DNA of 31,911 nucleotides, from positions 1 to 31,911 of the IMG/VR virus record IMGVR_UViG_3300034167_000504; one strand, given 5' to 3'. The notes below the pieces were generated by a model. That model was not told where the DNA came from, searched no databases, and worked only from the letters and a program-made list of their open reading frames with translations. Shown here piece after piece: positions 1-7,201 of the stretch (the first letter of the stretch is position 1; every line of letters starts with the position of its first letter). The position numbers and the translations under genes are program-made. Source of the stretch: a virus.

Positions 1-479
1 CCACCAACCATTCCGCCTAATGAAATATAGGGATAATATTTTATATAATAATCCAAATATTTTTCATCTTCACCAGCATGAAAACATGGTATAGCTTTAA
101 CACCATGCTTCCACATTCTATTAAGGTTATGATAAGTTAATTCCGCATCACCAATACCGTCCATTCCAGCAGCCATTAAGGTATCATCATCCTTAGCTAT
201 AATATCAATATTTCTAAGAATATAATTACAATAATCAGAAATAGGGATGTCAACACCTAAAGTAAAAGCTGAGAATGCACCTGAGTCAAGAAATATTTGT
301 GCATTATCAGCCCTCATTTCATCTACAAATTTTTGTTTATTAACATAATGATAACTTTCAAGAATAGGACCTTTTGCTGCATTACAAACTTTTTCTTGTT
401 CGTGCAATTCTAATTCAGTATGTTTATTTTGACCTTTACAATATTGGTTAGTATAGACCGCAGCGTTATAAATTTTCAT
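1..479 (-). CDS. dpdA: DpdA-like DNA 7-deazaguanine transglycosylase, N-terminal 159 residues (gene runs off the window)
   Basis: The visible part resembles the tRNA-guanine transglycosylase (TGT) fold used by DpdA enzymes, which swap guanine in DNA for a 7-deazaguanine base. The motif LDSGAFSA near residues 64-71 matches the TGT catalytic DSGG(F/Y) region, and ISLGGMVGG near 151-159 matches the TGT (I/L)GGL-VGE substrate loop. Between them lies IPCFHAGED, also common in phage TGT-like proteins. The start ATG overlaps the folE stop as TAATG, the same coupling used elsewhere in this operon. It follows preQ0 synthesis genes directly, which is the expected setting for DpdA. The C-terminal half, including the zinc site expected in this fold, is outside the window. 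A tRNA-acting TGT is less likely in this phage setting but is not excluded. Confidence 0.75.
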   Translation of the reverse strand, partial: MKIYNAAVYTNQYCKGQNKHTELELHEQEKVCNAAKGPILESYHYVNKQKFVDEMRADNAQIFLDSGAFSAFTLGVDIPISDYCNYILRNIDIIAKDDDTLMAAGMDGIGDAELTYHNLNRMWKHGVKAIPCFHAGEDEKYLDYYIKYYPYISLGGMVG

Positions 480-1369
480 TATTTAATTTGATCTAAGAAT
501 TCACGCCTAGCTGAACTTTCATCTAAAATAACACCTTTGAGAGCTGTGGTTACAGTATGATGCCCTTGTTGGCAAGTACCCCTAGATTCCATACATAAAT
601 GCCTAGCCTTTATACTAACACCAACACCTAACGGTTGCAAGTGTTCAAATAAACAATCAGCAATCTGTGAAGTCAAACGCTCTTGTACTTGTAATCGTTT
701 GGCGTACATTGATACAATTCTTGATAACTTTGATAGTCCAACAATTCTACCATTTGGTATGTACGATATAGTACATGTGCCAAAGAAAGGAGCGAGATGA
801 TGTTCACAATGACTATAAAAAGGAATATCTTTGACTGTAACCATCTGGTCATAAGTTTCAGCTCCATCTTCAAATACTTTTAAAATATCGGATGCACTTT
901 GAGTATAACCAGCACACCATTCTTTCCAAGCTTTAGCTACACGTTTAGGAGTTTCAAGTAAACCACCCCTAGCGGGATCTTCACCTATGTATTGCAATAG
1001 CCTAGTAATATTGTTCTCAATACCACCTACAGCATCACCTTCCCATGGAAATACTATCCATTTATCCATTAAATCATAATTTTCTGATTTATCAATTAAA
1101 GCAAAGAAAGGTAAAGTGGGGTTACTATCTAAAAACTCACTCCAAGTAGCACCTGAATCTATAATATCATCTATAATAAAATCAGCTTCTTCAGGGCTAT
1201 CAACTATTTTGTACCATCCTGGATTTGTTGCCATTAAAGCATAAGCAGCAGGTATTCCACCTCTAGGTACTGGGTACATTTTTCTGTATGAATTAGAAAT
1301 TTCATTATTTAAATCATACGCTAATTTAAAAACATCCTTGTTACTTAGGTAAACGCTATTATTCTCCAT
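479..1369 (-). CDS. folE: Phosphoribosyltransferase-like domain fused to GTP cyclohydrolase I
   Basis: GTP cyclohydrolase I makes dihydroneopterin triphosphate from GTP, the first step to preQ0. Residues about 118-296 carry the family hallmarks: SHCEHHLAPF (zinc Cys188 and His191), GLSKLSRIV, RLQVQERLT, and ARHLCMESRG (zinc Cys259). The first 110 residues are not FolE. They contain an RGGIP loop (36-40) and IIDDIIDSGAT (65-75), which matches the PRPP-binding motif of type I phosphoribosyltransferases. The protein (296 residues) is therefore longer than a usual FolE of about 180-220. Start and stop overlap the neighbours (ATG inside the end of queD; TAATG with dpdA). The FolE call is firm. The PRTase activity is inferred from two motifs and its substrate is unknown. 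Confidence 0.9.
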   Translation of the reverse strand: MENNSVYLSNKDVFKLAYDLNNEISNSYRKMYPVPRGGIPAAYALMATNPGWYKIVDSPEEADFIIDDIIDSGATWSEFLDSNPTLPFFALIDKSENYDLMDKWIVFPWEGDAVGGIENNITRLLQYIGEDPARGGLLETPKRVAKAWKEWCAGYTQSASDILKVFEDGAETYDQMVTVKDIPFYSHCEHHLAPFFGTCTISYIPNGRIVGLSKLSRIVSMYAKRLQVQERLTSQIADCLFEHLQPLGVGVSIKARHLCMESRGTCQQGHHTVTTALKGVILDESSARREFLDQIK

Positions 1370-1790
1370 AAGTCACCGAACATTTTCTTGTTTCATCAAT
1401 AGTAACTGAAGTAACTATAATTCCTGTATCTAATAATTGCATTGGTGCAATAACATTAACTAGATATTCAGCCATATTTTCAGCAGTTGGATTAAAAGGA
1501 ACTGCAACTACTCCTTCAGGATCAATATCCTTTAAAAATGGTAAATTACCATCTTCCGCCCAAGCCAAAAACTTATGATCCCAGTTATCTTCTAACCACA
1601 TACAGAGTTTAGATTTAACTACACCGAAATCTATTACACGACCTACTGAATCCAGTGTATTGTTTTCTGCTTCACAAACAAAATGAACACGGTAATTATG
1701 CCCATGTAAGAAACGGCATTTACCTTCATGCCCAACAACTCTATGACCACAACTTATGTCATGGTATCTTTTTACTTGATATTTACTCAT
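1359..1790 (-). CDS. queD: 6-carboxy-5,6,7,8-tetrahydropterin synthase QueD
   Basis: QueD converts dihydroneopterin triphosphate to 6-carboxytetrahydropterin, the second step to preQ0. The 143-residue length is normal. The zinc histidines are visible as CGHR (His16) and LHGHNY (His29, His31), with the catalytic Cys25 in GKCRFLHGH. DHKFL near residue 71 and DETRKC near 132 are the other conserved active-site segments (catalytic His and Glu). The gene starts inside the stop of the QueF-like gene (ATGA overlap) and runs 11 bases into folE. A eukaryotic-type PTPS role is unlikely because the neighbours are queE and queC. Confidence 0.93.
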   Translation of the reverse strand: MSKYQVKRYHDISCGHRVVGHEGKCRFLHGHNYRVHFVCEAENNTLDSVGRVIDFGVVKSKLCMWLEDNWDHKFLAWAEDGNLPFLKDIDPEGVVAVPFNPTAENMAEYLVNVIAPMQLLDTGIIVTSVTIDETRKCSVTYGE

Positions 1791-2053
1791 TTTAATTCCA
1801 CTATATGTCTATTTGTCATTAAAGCTACTTTAATGTAGCTTGCATTTTTAAATTCTGAAGCAAGTGCTAATGCTACATCTTCCATAAACATAAGTTTACC
1901 TGAAATAAGCTTTCTCATACGTTTACGAACTTCATATAATTCTACAAATTCATTTTCAAAACCCAAAGTTATATAAAGAAAATCTGGTAGTTTATTTACT
2001 GGGCAAAAAGTTACAATAGGCAACCAATGTGAAATTAGGACATGTTGATCCAT
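1787..2053 (-). CDS. Minimal QueF-like protein, candidate preQ0 amidinotransferase or reductase
   Basis: This 88-residue protein aligns with the catalytic core of QueF. TFCPVNKLPDF places Cys17 and Asp24 at the exact seven-residue spacing of the QueF nucleophile and general acid (Cys55 and Asp62 in B. subtilis QueF). FMEDV supplies Glu58, matching the substrate-binding Glu97. YIKVALMTNRHI matches the QueF segment yIeV...f..RGGI. The QueF NADPH motif E(S/L)K(S/A)xK is replaced by ELYEVRKR. That pattern resembles archaeal QueF-like enzymes, which add ammonia to preQ0 to give the archaeosine base instead of reducing it to preQ1. The start at 2053 is chosen because ATGGAG precedes it at a good distance; an ATG at 2065 is the alternative. 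It overlaps the membrane gene and queD. Confidence 0.72.
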   Translation of the reverse strand: MDQHVLISHWLPIVTFCPVNKLPDFLYITLGFENEFVELYEVRKRMRKLISGKLMFMEDVALALASEFKNASYIKVALMTNRHIVELK

Positions 2054-2442
2054 AATAAACTCCATAATATTGTTAGTACAAGACCTGTAAACCATGAAGT
2101 GGAATACCACTCCCATTCATTATTGCCTAAACTAAACCTTTTATTTTTAAAAGGGTATAACAAAGGTGGAGCCCAAGTTGTACCATGAGTAGGTATATCC
2201 AAAAGTAAATGGCTTAATAAAGCAAAAAATAGTAAACCATCACCCATATAAAACCAATAGGAATAGCCAAGTACCGTAGTGAAGATAAGGCTATGTGTAA
2301 TATCATACAGTTTAGTAGGGGTAAGCATACGTTTAGCCCCTAGCACTAAATCTGGTATAACTGCTACACAAGCTCCTAATATAGGTTTACCGTAATATGT
2401 ACCTGTAGCTGCTCCAGCTACAGCATGACTAAAAATATCCAT
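2035..2442 (-). CDS. DUF457/YdjM-like membrane protein, putative metal-dependent hydrolase
   Basis: The 135-residue protein starts MDIFSHAVAGAATG and has several hydrophobic segments, so it should sit in the inner membrane. Conserved polar residues follow the DUF457/YdjM pattern: His6, Asp31, DITHSL (His50), SHLLLDIPTH (His78, Asp82, His86), and a PPLLYPF...RFS block near 92-104. Members are described as membrane-bound metal-dependent hydrolases, but their substrates are mostly unknown. The ATG overlaps the queC stop as TAATG, so the gene is translationally coupled into the preQ0 operon. An upstream in-frame extension to 2502 is rejected because it would lie within queC. Its job here is unknown; a link to 7-deazaguanine metabolism is only suggested by position. 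Confidence 0.75.
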   Translation of the reverse strand: MDIFSHAVAGAATGTYYGKPILGACVAVIPDLVLGAKRMLTPTKLYDITHSLIFTTVLGYSYWFYMGDGLLFFALLSHLLLDIPTHGTTWAPPLLYPFKNKRFSLGNNEWEWYSTSWFTGLVLTILWSLLWINMS

Positions 2443-3203
2443 TATTTTTTTAAACAAATATAATTTGAACTTAATGGTAATTCCATCAATCCTTCCTGCC
2501 AAGCACGAACAACTAAAGGATCGGGAAAACCTGATTTTTCAAAACCATCTGCACGAAGTACATTGGCATGATTCATATCAGTGGGCGGATACTTACCATC
2601 ATAACTTGTGTGGCTATAAGCTAGTGCTTCCCAAGCTCCAGGAGTAGTATGAGCAAGTTTTACAGTTTCAGCTTTAGTTAAACACATTAAGGGAGCTACA
2701 ATTCTTAATGCACCTACTTTTAAAGGTTCTAAACCTAATGCAATATTAGCAGTATCTTCAAATAAAGTTCTAAAGTTATCAGTACAATCAGGGTAATTAG
2801 CATTGTCTTCTTGACATATACCTATATAAATATGGCTACAACCTAATGAAACTGCTCTATTAACTGCAATAGTTAGAAACAGCATATTACGCATTGGAAC
2901 AAAAGTATCCTCAATCCTATTACCGATAACTGATTCCATTTGTTCAGCACTTTCGTAACGCTCAAGTCCTATACCACCTTGCGTTAAAGGGGAGGTTGAA
3001 ACTAAAGTATTTCTAATATTGATAATTTCAAAACTATCCACTTCAGCTAGAATGGCAACTTCACCAGCAGCTTTTAATTCAATAATATGATTCTGCCCGT
3101 AGTCAAAACTAATCGCATGGACTTCATCAAATTGTTCTTTTGCAAGAAATAAACAGGTTGTTGAATCCTGCCCACCTGAAAGGACAACTAAACATTTACT
3201 CAT
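2442..3203 (-). CDS. queC: 7-cyano-7-deazaguanine (preQ0) synthase QueC, zinc cysteines missing
   Basis: QueC uses ATP and ammonia to turn 7-carboxy-7-deazaguanine into preQ0. The N-terminal PP-loop SGGQDSTT (9-16) is intact, as are FDYGQNH (33-39), FVPMRNMLFL (101-110), the GICQEDNANYPDC segment and the C-terminal GFxxSGFPDP block. Canonical QueC has a zinc site of four cysteines, roughly CYDP then CGxCxSCxLR. Here the same stretch (198-220) reads HTSYDG then PPTDMNHANVLRADG, with no cysteine. The length (253) is slightly above the usual 220-235. It overlaps queE (TAATG) and the membrane gene. Function is likely kept, perhaps with metal-free folding; a changed reaction is possible. Confidence 0.9.
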   Translation of the reverse strand: MSKCLVVLSGGQDSTTCLFLAKEQFDEVHAISFDYGQNHIIELKAAGEVAILAEVDSFEIINIRNTLVSTSPLTQGGIGLERYESAEQMESVIGNRIEDTFVPMRNMLFLTIAVNRAVSLGCSHIYIGICQEDNANYPDCTDNFRTLFEDTANIALGLEPLKVGALRIVAPLMCLTKAETVKLAHTTPGAWEALAYSHTSYDGKYPPTDMNHANVLRADGFEKSGFPDPLVVRAWQEGLMELPLSSNYICLKK

Positions 3204-3910
3204 TATTCAACTCCAATTATTTTATGGATTTGTAGGTTTAAAATATGCCCAAACTTTAAACAGCTATCTATAACAGCAGTTAGATTTTTACAGTTTTCAG
3301 TTTCATCATACGAATCTTCTGGTTGCAAATAAGTTAAACCAATAAAATCATTTCTGGGTCTAGCAACTTTAAATGAATTAACAGGAAAACCTAATACTGC
3401 ATTTGGCAATCCATCATCTTCATTTACGTCATTGTGGTTAAGAACATATTTATAAGCACATGCTTCTATTTCTATACGTTCATTAATTTTTATGGTCTTT
3501 GGTGAACAAACAATATAACAACCATGTCTAGCAAATATATTAGTAGCCCAAAATCTATCGGTTGGTACTATACTTCCATTTGTTTCAACTTGAACATAAA
3601 AGTCTTCTTCAACTAAAAGTCTTAACAACGTAGCAAGATTTTGTCTAAAAGGTTCACCACCAGTAATAACAACTAAACCTTTCTTTTGCCAATCCTGAAC
3701 AATTTTTACAATTACTTCAGGTTTTAAAGAAGTTCTGTGAGTAGTGTAATCTGTATCACAATTTGGACATTGTAGATTACAACCAGCTAGACGAATAAAC
3801 ACACAAGGCGTACCAGAAAAAGGTCCTTCACCTTGGATTGTTTTAAATATTGAATGTACTTCTAATAGGGAATTATCTGAACGATGTTCAGATTTTTGAT
3901 TATTTTTCAT
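3203..3910 (-). CDS. queE: 7-carboxy-7-deazaguanine synthase QueE (radical SAM)
   Basis: QueE rearranges 6-carboxytetrahydropterin to 7-carboxy-7-deazaguanine using S-adenosylmethionine and a 4Fe-4S cluster. The cluster motif CNLQCPNC (Cys44, Cys48, Cys51) lies in RLAGCNLQCPNCDT. TIQGEGPFSGTP (24-35) is the typical QueE N-terminal signature, VITGGEP follows near residues 81-87, and the C-terminus ends with the LQIHK motif. The length, 235 residues, is normal. It is the first gene of the preQ0 operon after a hairpin at about 3.95-3.98 kb. No convincing promoter was seen in the short gap before it, so readthrough from the unit starting near 4.53 kb is possible. Confidence 0.92.
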   Translation of the reverse strand: MKNNQKSEHRSDNSLLEVHSIFKTIQGEGPFSGTPCVFIRLAGCNLQCPNCDTDYTTHRTSLKPEVIVKIVQDWQKKGLVVITGGEPFRQNLATLLRLLVEEDFYVQVETNGSIVPTDRFWATNIFARHGCYIVCSPKTIKINERIEIEACAYKYVLNHNDVNEDDGLPNAVLGFPVNSFKVARPRNDFIGLTYLQPEDSYDETENCKNLTAVIDSCLKFGHILNLQIHKIIGVE

Positions 3911-3950
3911 TTTAAGCCTTGTGTTTTCTTAAACAGGGAGAACAAAACTT

Positions 3951-3976
3951 TAGGGGACTAAAATATTAATCCCCTA
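3951..3976 (-). terminator. Hairpin after the 3982-4488 gene
   Basis: A 7-base-pair stem TAGGGGA/TCCCCTA with a 12-base loop lies just after the stop of the Lys/Glu-rich gene. On the leftward strand it is followed by AAAGTTTTGTT, a weak T tract. It could end or reduce transcription before queE. Confidence 0.45.
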
Positions 3977-3981
3977 TATGA

Positions 3982-4488
3982 TTATTTTGATTGAGTTAAA
4001 CCATAGAATTTTTTATAAGCCCATAGTTCAGGTGATAAATTTGAAGGATTAATAAAAGCTTCAACTCCATTTTTATCAATATAGGTAGGTGCAGTTACAG
4101 CTTTTAAATCTGAAATTTTACAAACTTCACCTTTCTCATTTGAAATTGAAGTAATTAAAATCCAAATAGCTAATGCTGAAGTATGTTCTGAAGGAAGTTT
4201 TATACCATTTTTAGAAATTCTTTCAGGTTTAGGTGCATTTTTAATAGCTAACTTTTCAGCTTTAGCAGATTCTTTTTCAAAAGCTTTAAGAGCTTTTTCA
4301 TCCAGTTTAGCTTGTTTGGCAGCAATACGTTCTTCATCTTTTTTAACTTTTTCAGCAAATTTAGCAGCTTCTTTAACTGACTTTTCTTTAACTTTTTCTT
4401 CAGCCAATGCAGTTTTTAAATCAACACAACCTTCTAGTTCGTCAATACCTTCTTGCATTAAATCTAAATTTTCTTGATCTTGTGACAT
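3982..4488 (-). CDS. Hypothetical protein with Lys/Glu/Ala-rich coiled-coil N-terminal half
   Basis: I do not recognise the family. Residues about 25-90 are a highly charged Lys/Glu/Ala stretch without proline until near 87, typical of a long helix or coiled coil. Residues 95-168 look globular (KLPSEHTSALAIWILITSIS, then LSPELWAYKKFYG). No enzyme motif is visible. The gene is the first of the unit driven by the promoter at 4537-4571. A structural or DNA/RNA-binding accessory role in early infection is possible but unproven. Confidence 0.75.
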   Translation of the reverse strand: MSQDQENLDLMQEGIDELEGCVDLKTALAEEKVKEKSVKEAAKFAEKVKKDEERIAAKQAKLDEKALKAFEKESAKAEKLAIKNAPKPERISKNGIKLPSEHTSALAIWILITSISNEKGEVCKISDLKAVTAPTYIDKNGVEAFINPSNLSPELWAYKKFYGLTQSK

Positions 4489-4536
4489 TATTATTATCCT
4501 ATTTGGTTTAGTGTGGTTGTTTTTTACAGCACGGTT

Positions 4537-4571
4537 AGTATATTTTACCTAATACTTAATTGCAAGCGTTA
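4537..4571 (-). promoter_or_regulatory. Leftward promoter P1 with TAACGCTTGCAA box
   Basis: Read leftward: TTGCAA at 4565-4560, a 17-base spacer, then TATACT at 4542-4537. The -35 box is part of TAACGCTTGCAA (4571-4560), preceded by A/T-rich AAGTTAAAA that could act as an UP element. The predicted start is near 4530, giving a leader of about 40 bases to the ATG at 4488. The same architecture recurs at four other leftward units. Confidence 0.75.
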
Positions 4572-4584
4572 TTTTAACTTATTT

Positions 4585-6258
4585 TTAAAAGGGGAATTCA
4601 TTTATATCAAAATGTACGGAACCTCCAGTTAAAGGAATAGTGTCATCATATTCTACCCATTTAACTTCTTTTTCAAAAATTACTTCTACTATTTCAGGGT
4701 ACTTCTTATTAGTCCAAACTTTAATATGACTTGGTTTTCTTAATGAATCTATCAAATACATTGCGGATAAAATAGTATCAGGTGATCTAGAATCAGCCCT
4801 TGATTTCCACCATATATTAGCTTTATTCTTTGCATAACCCTCATGCTCTATACAAATATATTCGCTAAAGATTTTTAGGTTACTATAGTAACTAACTTTT
4901 AAACTAGGCTTAGAACCTGCTTTGATATGTTGTGCATAAGTAATATGGTCTACTTTAAATAGTTCTATTAACGGTAAATCACCTTTTATAAGTTCATGCG
5001 TTCCAGCCTCAGTATTAATTTTGACAATCATTGTAAATTCAGCATCACAATAGGTACAATTCCTTGCACTGGCATGGTTATAACAACTACAGCTATTACA
5101 TAGCTTAACTGGTGCAGTACCAGCCTTGTCACCTTTTCTTTTTGGTATCAGAGGGTCATTAATAGGTCCTAAACGTCTAGTATTACCAGCAAAATCTAAA
5201 ACTAAACAATTTTCTTTACCAGTTTCAGGACTAGGTCGAGTTCCCCTACCTAATAATTGTACCCACAAATTAATAGAAGTAGTTGGTCTTAATACTATGA
5301 TTAAATCAATAGCTTTATGATTAAAGCCAGTAGTAAGGACGTTATTATTAACAACGGCTCGGAGTTTCCCAGATTTAAAATCTTCAATATATTCATCACG
5401 TTGTTTAGCCCCTATTTTAGAGTGAATTGCTTTACATTCAATTCCTAGCTCGGTTAATATTTCTGCAATGTGGTCACAATGTTCAATCCCTGAACCAAAA
5501 ATTAGCCAATGCTTTCTATCATGGGCTAACTCCATTGATTCTTTTAAAGCTTCAAAAGTAATCTCATATTTGTCTACTGCTATTTGTAAATCTCCTTTAG
5601 CATAATCACCATCACTTCCTAACTTAACACCAGTAGTATCCAGTATTAAATTAGTTTGTTTTGGTATTAAAGGAGCCATATAGCCTTCTGCAATCAAACG
5701 ATTGAATGAGTGCATATCCGTAATATCATAGCAAAAATCAGTAAAAATACCATCTTCTGTTATTTTGCCATGCCCCATTCTATAAGGGGTGGCTGTAAAG
5801 CCTATAACTTTTAAATAAGGATTGAAAGCCTTTAATGCACCAAGAAATTTCTTGTACATTGTTTCATCATTAGGATTAACTAAATGAGCTTCGTCTATAA
5901 TGATAATATCCACTTTACCAAACTTAGCAAAGTCCTTATGAATGGAAGCAATACCAGCAAAAATAATTCTTTTATCATAATCTCTTTGATTAAGCGCAGC
6001 GGAATTAATACCTGCCGGAGCAGTAGACCACATACCTAATAACTCTTTAAAGTTTTGTACAATCAATTCTTTTACATGGGTAAGAACTAAAACCTTTTGG
6101 TGTGGATAACGGTAAAAGGCTCTCATTAAAAACATTGAAATACATACAGATTTTCCGCAACCCGTTGGTATAGCACAAACAGGATTACCTGTATGATCTT
6201 CAAAGTAATTAAATAAAGCATCATTACATTCTAATTGATAATAACGAGGTTCAATCAT
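4585..6258 (-). CDS. Superfamily II DEAH-box helicase with zinc-finger insert
   Basis: This 557-residue protein is an ATP-dependent DNA or RNA helicase. It shows Walker A PTGCGKS (31-37), motif Ia LTHVKEL, Walker B IDEAH (121-125), motif III FTATPYR (154-160), and motif VI QLLGRGTR (334-341). After the helicase core a CxxC...CxxC cluster (Cys387, 390, 401, 404) forms a probable zinc ribbon. The C-terminal 150 residues are unassigned. The layout resembles phage and XPB/RadD-type helicases used in replication or recombination. It begins at ATGA overlapping the stop of the upstream Fe-S nuclease gene, so the two may work together on DNA ends. Confidence 0.9.
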   Translation of the reverse strand: MIEPRYYQLECNDALFNYFEDHTGNPVCAIPTGCGKSVCISMFLMRAFYRYPHQKVLVLTHVKELIVQNFKELLGMWSTAPAGINSAALNQRDYDKRIIFAGIASIHKDFAKFGKVDIIIIDEAHLVNPNDETMYKKFLGALKAFNPYLKVIGFTATPYRMGHGKITEDGIFTDFCYDITDMHSFNRLIAEGYMAPLIPKQTNLILDTTGVKLGSDGDYAKGDLQIAVDKYEITFEALKESMELAHDRKHWLIFGSGIEHCDHIAEILTELGIECKAIHSKIGAKQRDEYIEDFKSGKLRAVVNNNVLTTGFNHKAIDLIIVLRPTTSINLWVQLLGRGTRPSPETGKENCLVLDFAGNTRRLGPINDPLIPKRKGDKAGTAPVKLCNSCSCYNHASARNCTYCDAEFTMIVKINTEAGTHELIKGDLPLIELFKVDHITYAQHIKAGSKPSLKVSYYSNLKIFSEYICIEHEGYAKNKANIWWKSRADSRSPDTILSAMYLIDSLRKPSHIKVWTNKKYPEIVEVIFEKEVKWVEYDDTIPLTGGSVHFDINEFPF

Positions 6259-7154
6259 GCAATTCTCGAATAGGTATTACATCCTTTAAGTTGTAATTCT
6301 TTAGATATTAATTCACCAGTAAATGTACATAACCATTCTGCATTATCCATAGGTTTTGAAAATGAGCAAGTACGGCAGTTATAATCTGGTTCACTGTTAA
6401 GATGACATACTGGTTTGTGGTCACAAAATCTACATTTATAGTATCCAGGACTACTACTTATTTTGTTAGGTGGTTCTGTTGAAAATACTAATTCAGTTCC
6501 TAAATCTAAATGGCTACTAGCGATTTCTTTATTAGCCACAATAATCTCAGCATACAATTTATCTGTATTTTTATTTACTGCCATATAAAGCCCGACTGGA
6601 ATATTCATTTTTTCCATGTAAATATTCATCTGTACTACATGCTCAGGCTTAGTTTTTTCTACACCATCTTTTTCTAAAGCTATGAAAGATTTTTCACCAT
6701 GCGTTTTAAATTCTGCCAAAACATATTCATTAGGATAGTCAGGAATGTTAAAGACAATACCGTCACTACTGCCCCCGAAATGCCCAGAACTATGGCTAAT
6801 ACGAAACTGTTTTCCGTTAGCATCTTGTTGATATACCTCACATCCGATAGTTAATAAAATTGCTATAAATCTAGCTTCTTCAAGATGTCCACGATTAAAT
6901 AAACGTAAAAGACGCCCATCATAATTAGGACGAGTAAACCATCGAAACCCGTACCAAATAGCCCGTTTACATTCTCCACCAATGAGTGAAGCTCCCATGT
7001 GACTTCTGAATGGTGTGTTATCGGGAGAATAAGCATCCCCGATATGACTAATAACTTTGCCAAGATTTTCACGATACTTTGAACCTTGATCTTCATTGAT
7101 TTTTTGCTCGATAAGAGCAAGTGTTTTGTGTGCAATATGGACATTATTGTTCAT
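6255..7154 (-). CDS. Cas4/RecB-like PD-(D/E)xK exonuclease with Fe-S cysteines
   Basis: The 299-residue protein has the RecB-family nuclease signature in order: GHLEE (89-93), GSSDG (Asp131), AEFKTH (Glu148 and Lys150) and QMNIY (Gln175, Tyr179). Cys62 plus the C-terminal cluster Cys241, Cys244, Cys250 matches the 4Fe-4S pattern of Cas4 and AddB-type nucleases. Extra cysteines at 260 and 263 suggest a second metal site. It is likely a DNA end-processing exonuclease. It sits beside the helicase, an SSB-like protein and a Sak4-like ATPase, so phage recombination is the best role. There is no CRISPR array here, so Cas4-type adaptation is unlikely. No strong ribosome binding site precedes the ATG. 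Confidence 0.83.
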   Translation of the reverse strand: MNNNVHIAHKTLALIEQKINEDQGSKYRENLGKVISHIGDAYSPDNTPFRSHMGASLIGGECKRAIWYGFRWFTRPNYDGRLLRLFNRGHLEEARFIAILLTIGCEVYQQDANGKQFRISHSSGHFGGSSDGIVFNIPDYPNEYVLAEFKTHGEKSFIALEKDGVEKTKPEHVVQMNIYMEKMNIPVGLYMAVNKNTDKLYAEIIVANKEIASSHLDLGTELVFSTEPPNKISSSPGYYKCRFCDHKPVCHLNSEPDYNCRTCSFSKPMDNAEWLCTFTGELISKELQLKGCNTYSRIA

Positions 7155-7159
7155 AATAT

Positions 7160-7182
7160 AAGCCCACGTCTTAGGTGGGCTT
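7160..7182 (-). terminator. Hairpin between the SSB-like and nuclease genes
   Basis: An 8-base-pair perfect stem AAGCCCAC/GTGGGCTT with a 7-base loop lies in the 47-base gap. Leftward it is followed by ATATT just before the nuclease ATG, not a long T run. It may attenuate transcription or occlude the weak ribosome binding region of the next gene. Confidence 0.4.
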
Positions 7183-7201
7183 AAACTCCTATGTTAAAGG
7201 A

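Noticed and set aside
2443-2502. N-terminal extension of the DUF457-like protein
   Set aside because: It lies inside queC in another frame; the ATG at 2442 forms the usual TAATG overlap and begins the family's MDIFSHA pattern.
6863-7144. 93-codon hydrophobic leftward frame
   Set aside because: It is in another frame within the Fe-S nuclease gene, whose catalytic motifs are clear.
6255-7154. CRISPR adaptation Cas4
   Set aside because: There is no array, cas1 or cas2 in the window; the neighbours are phage recombination genes.
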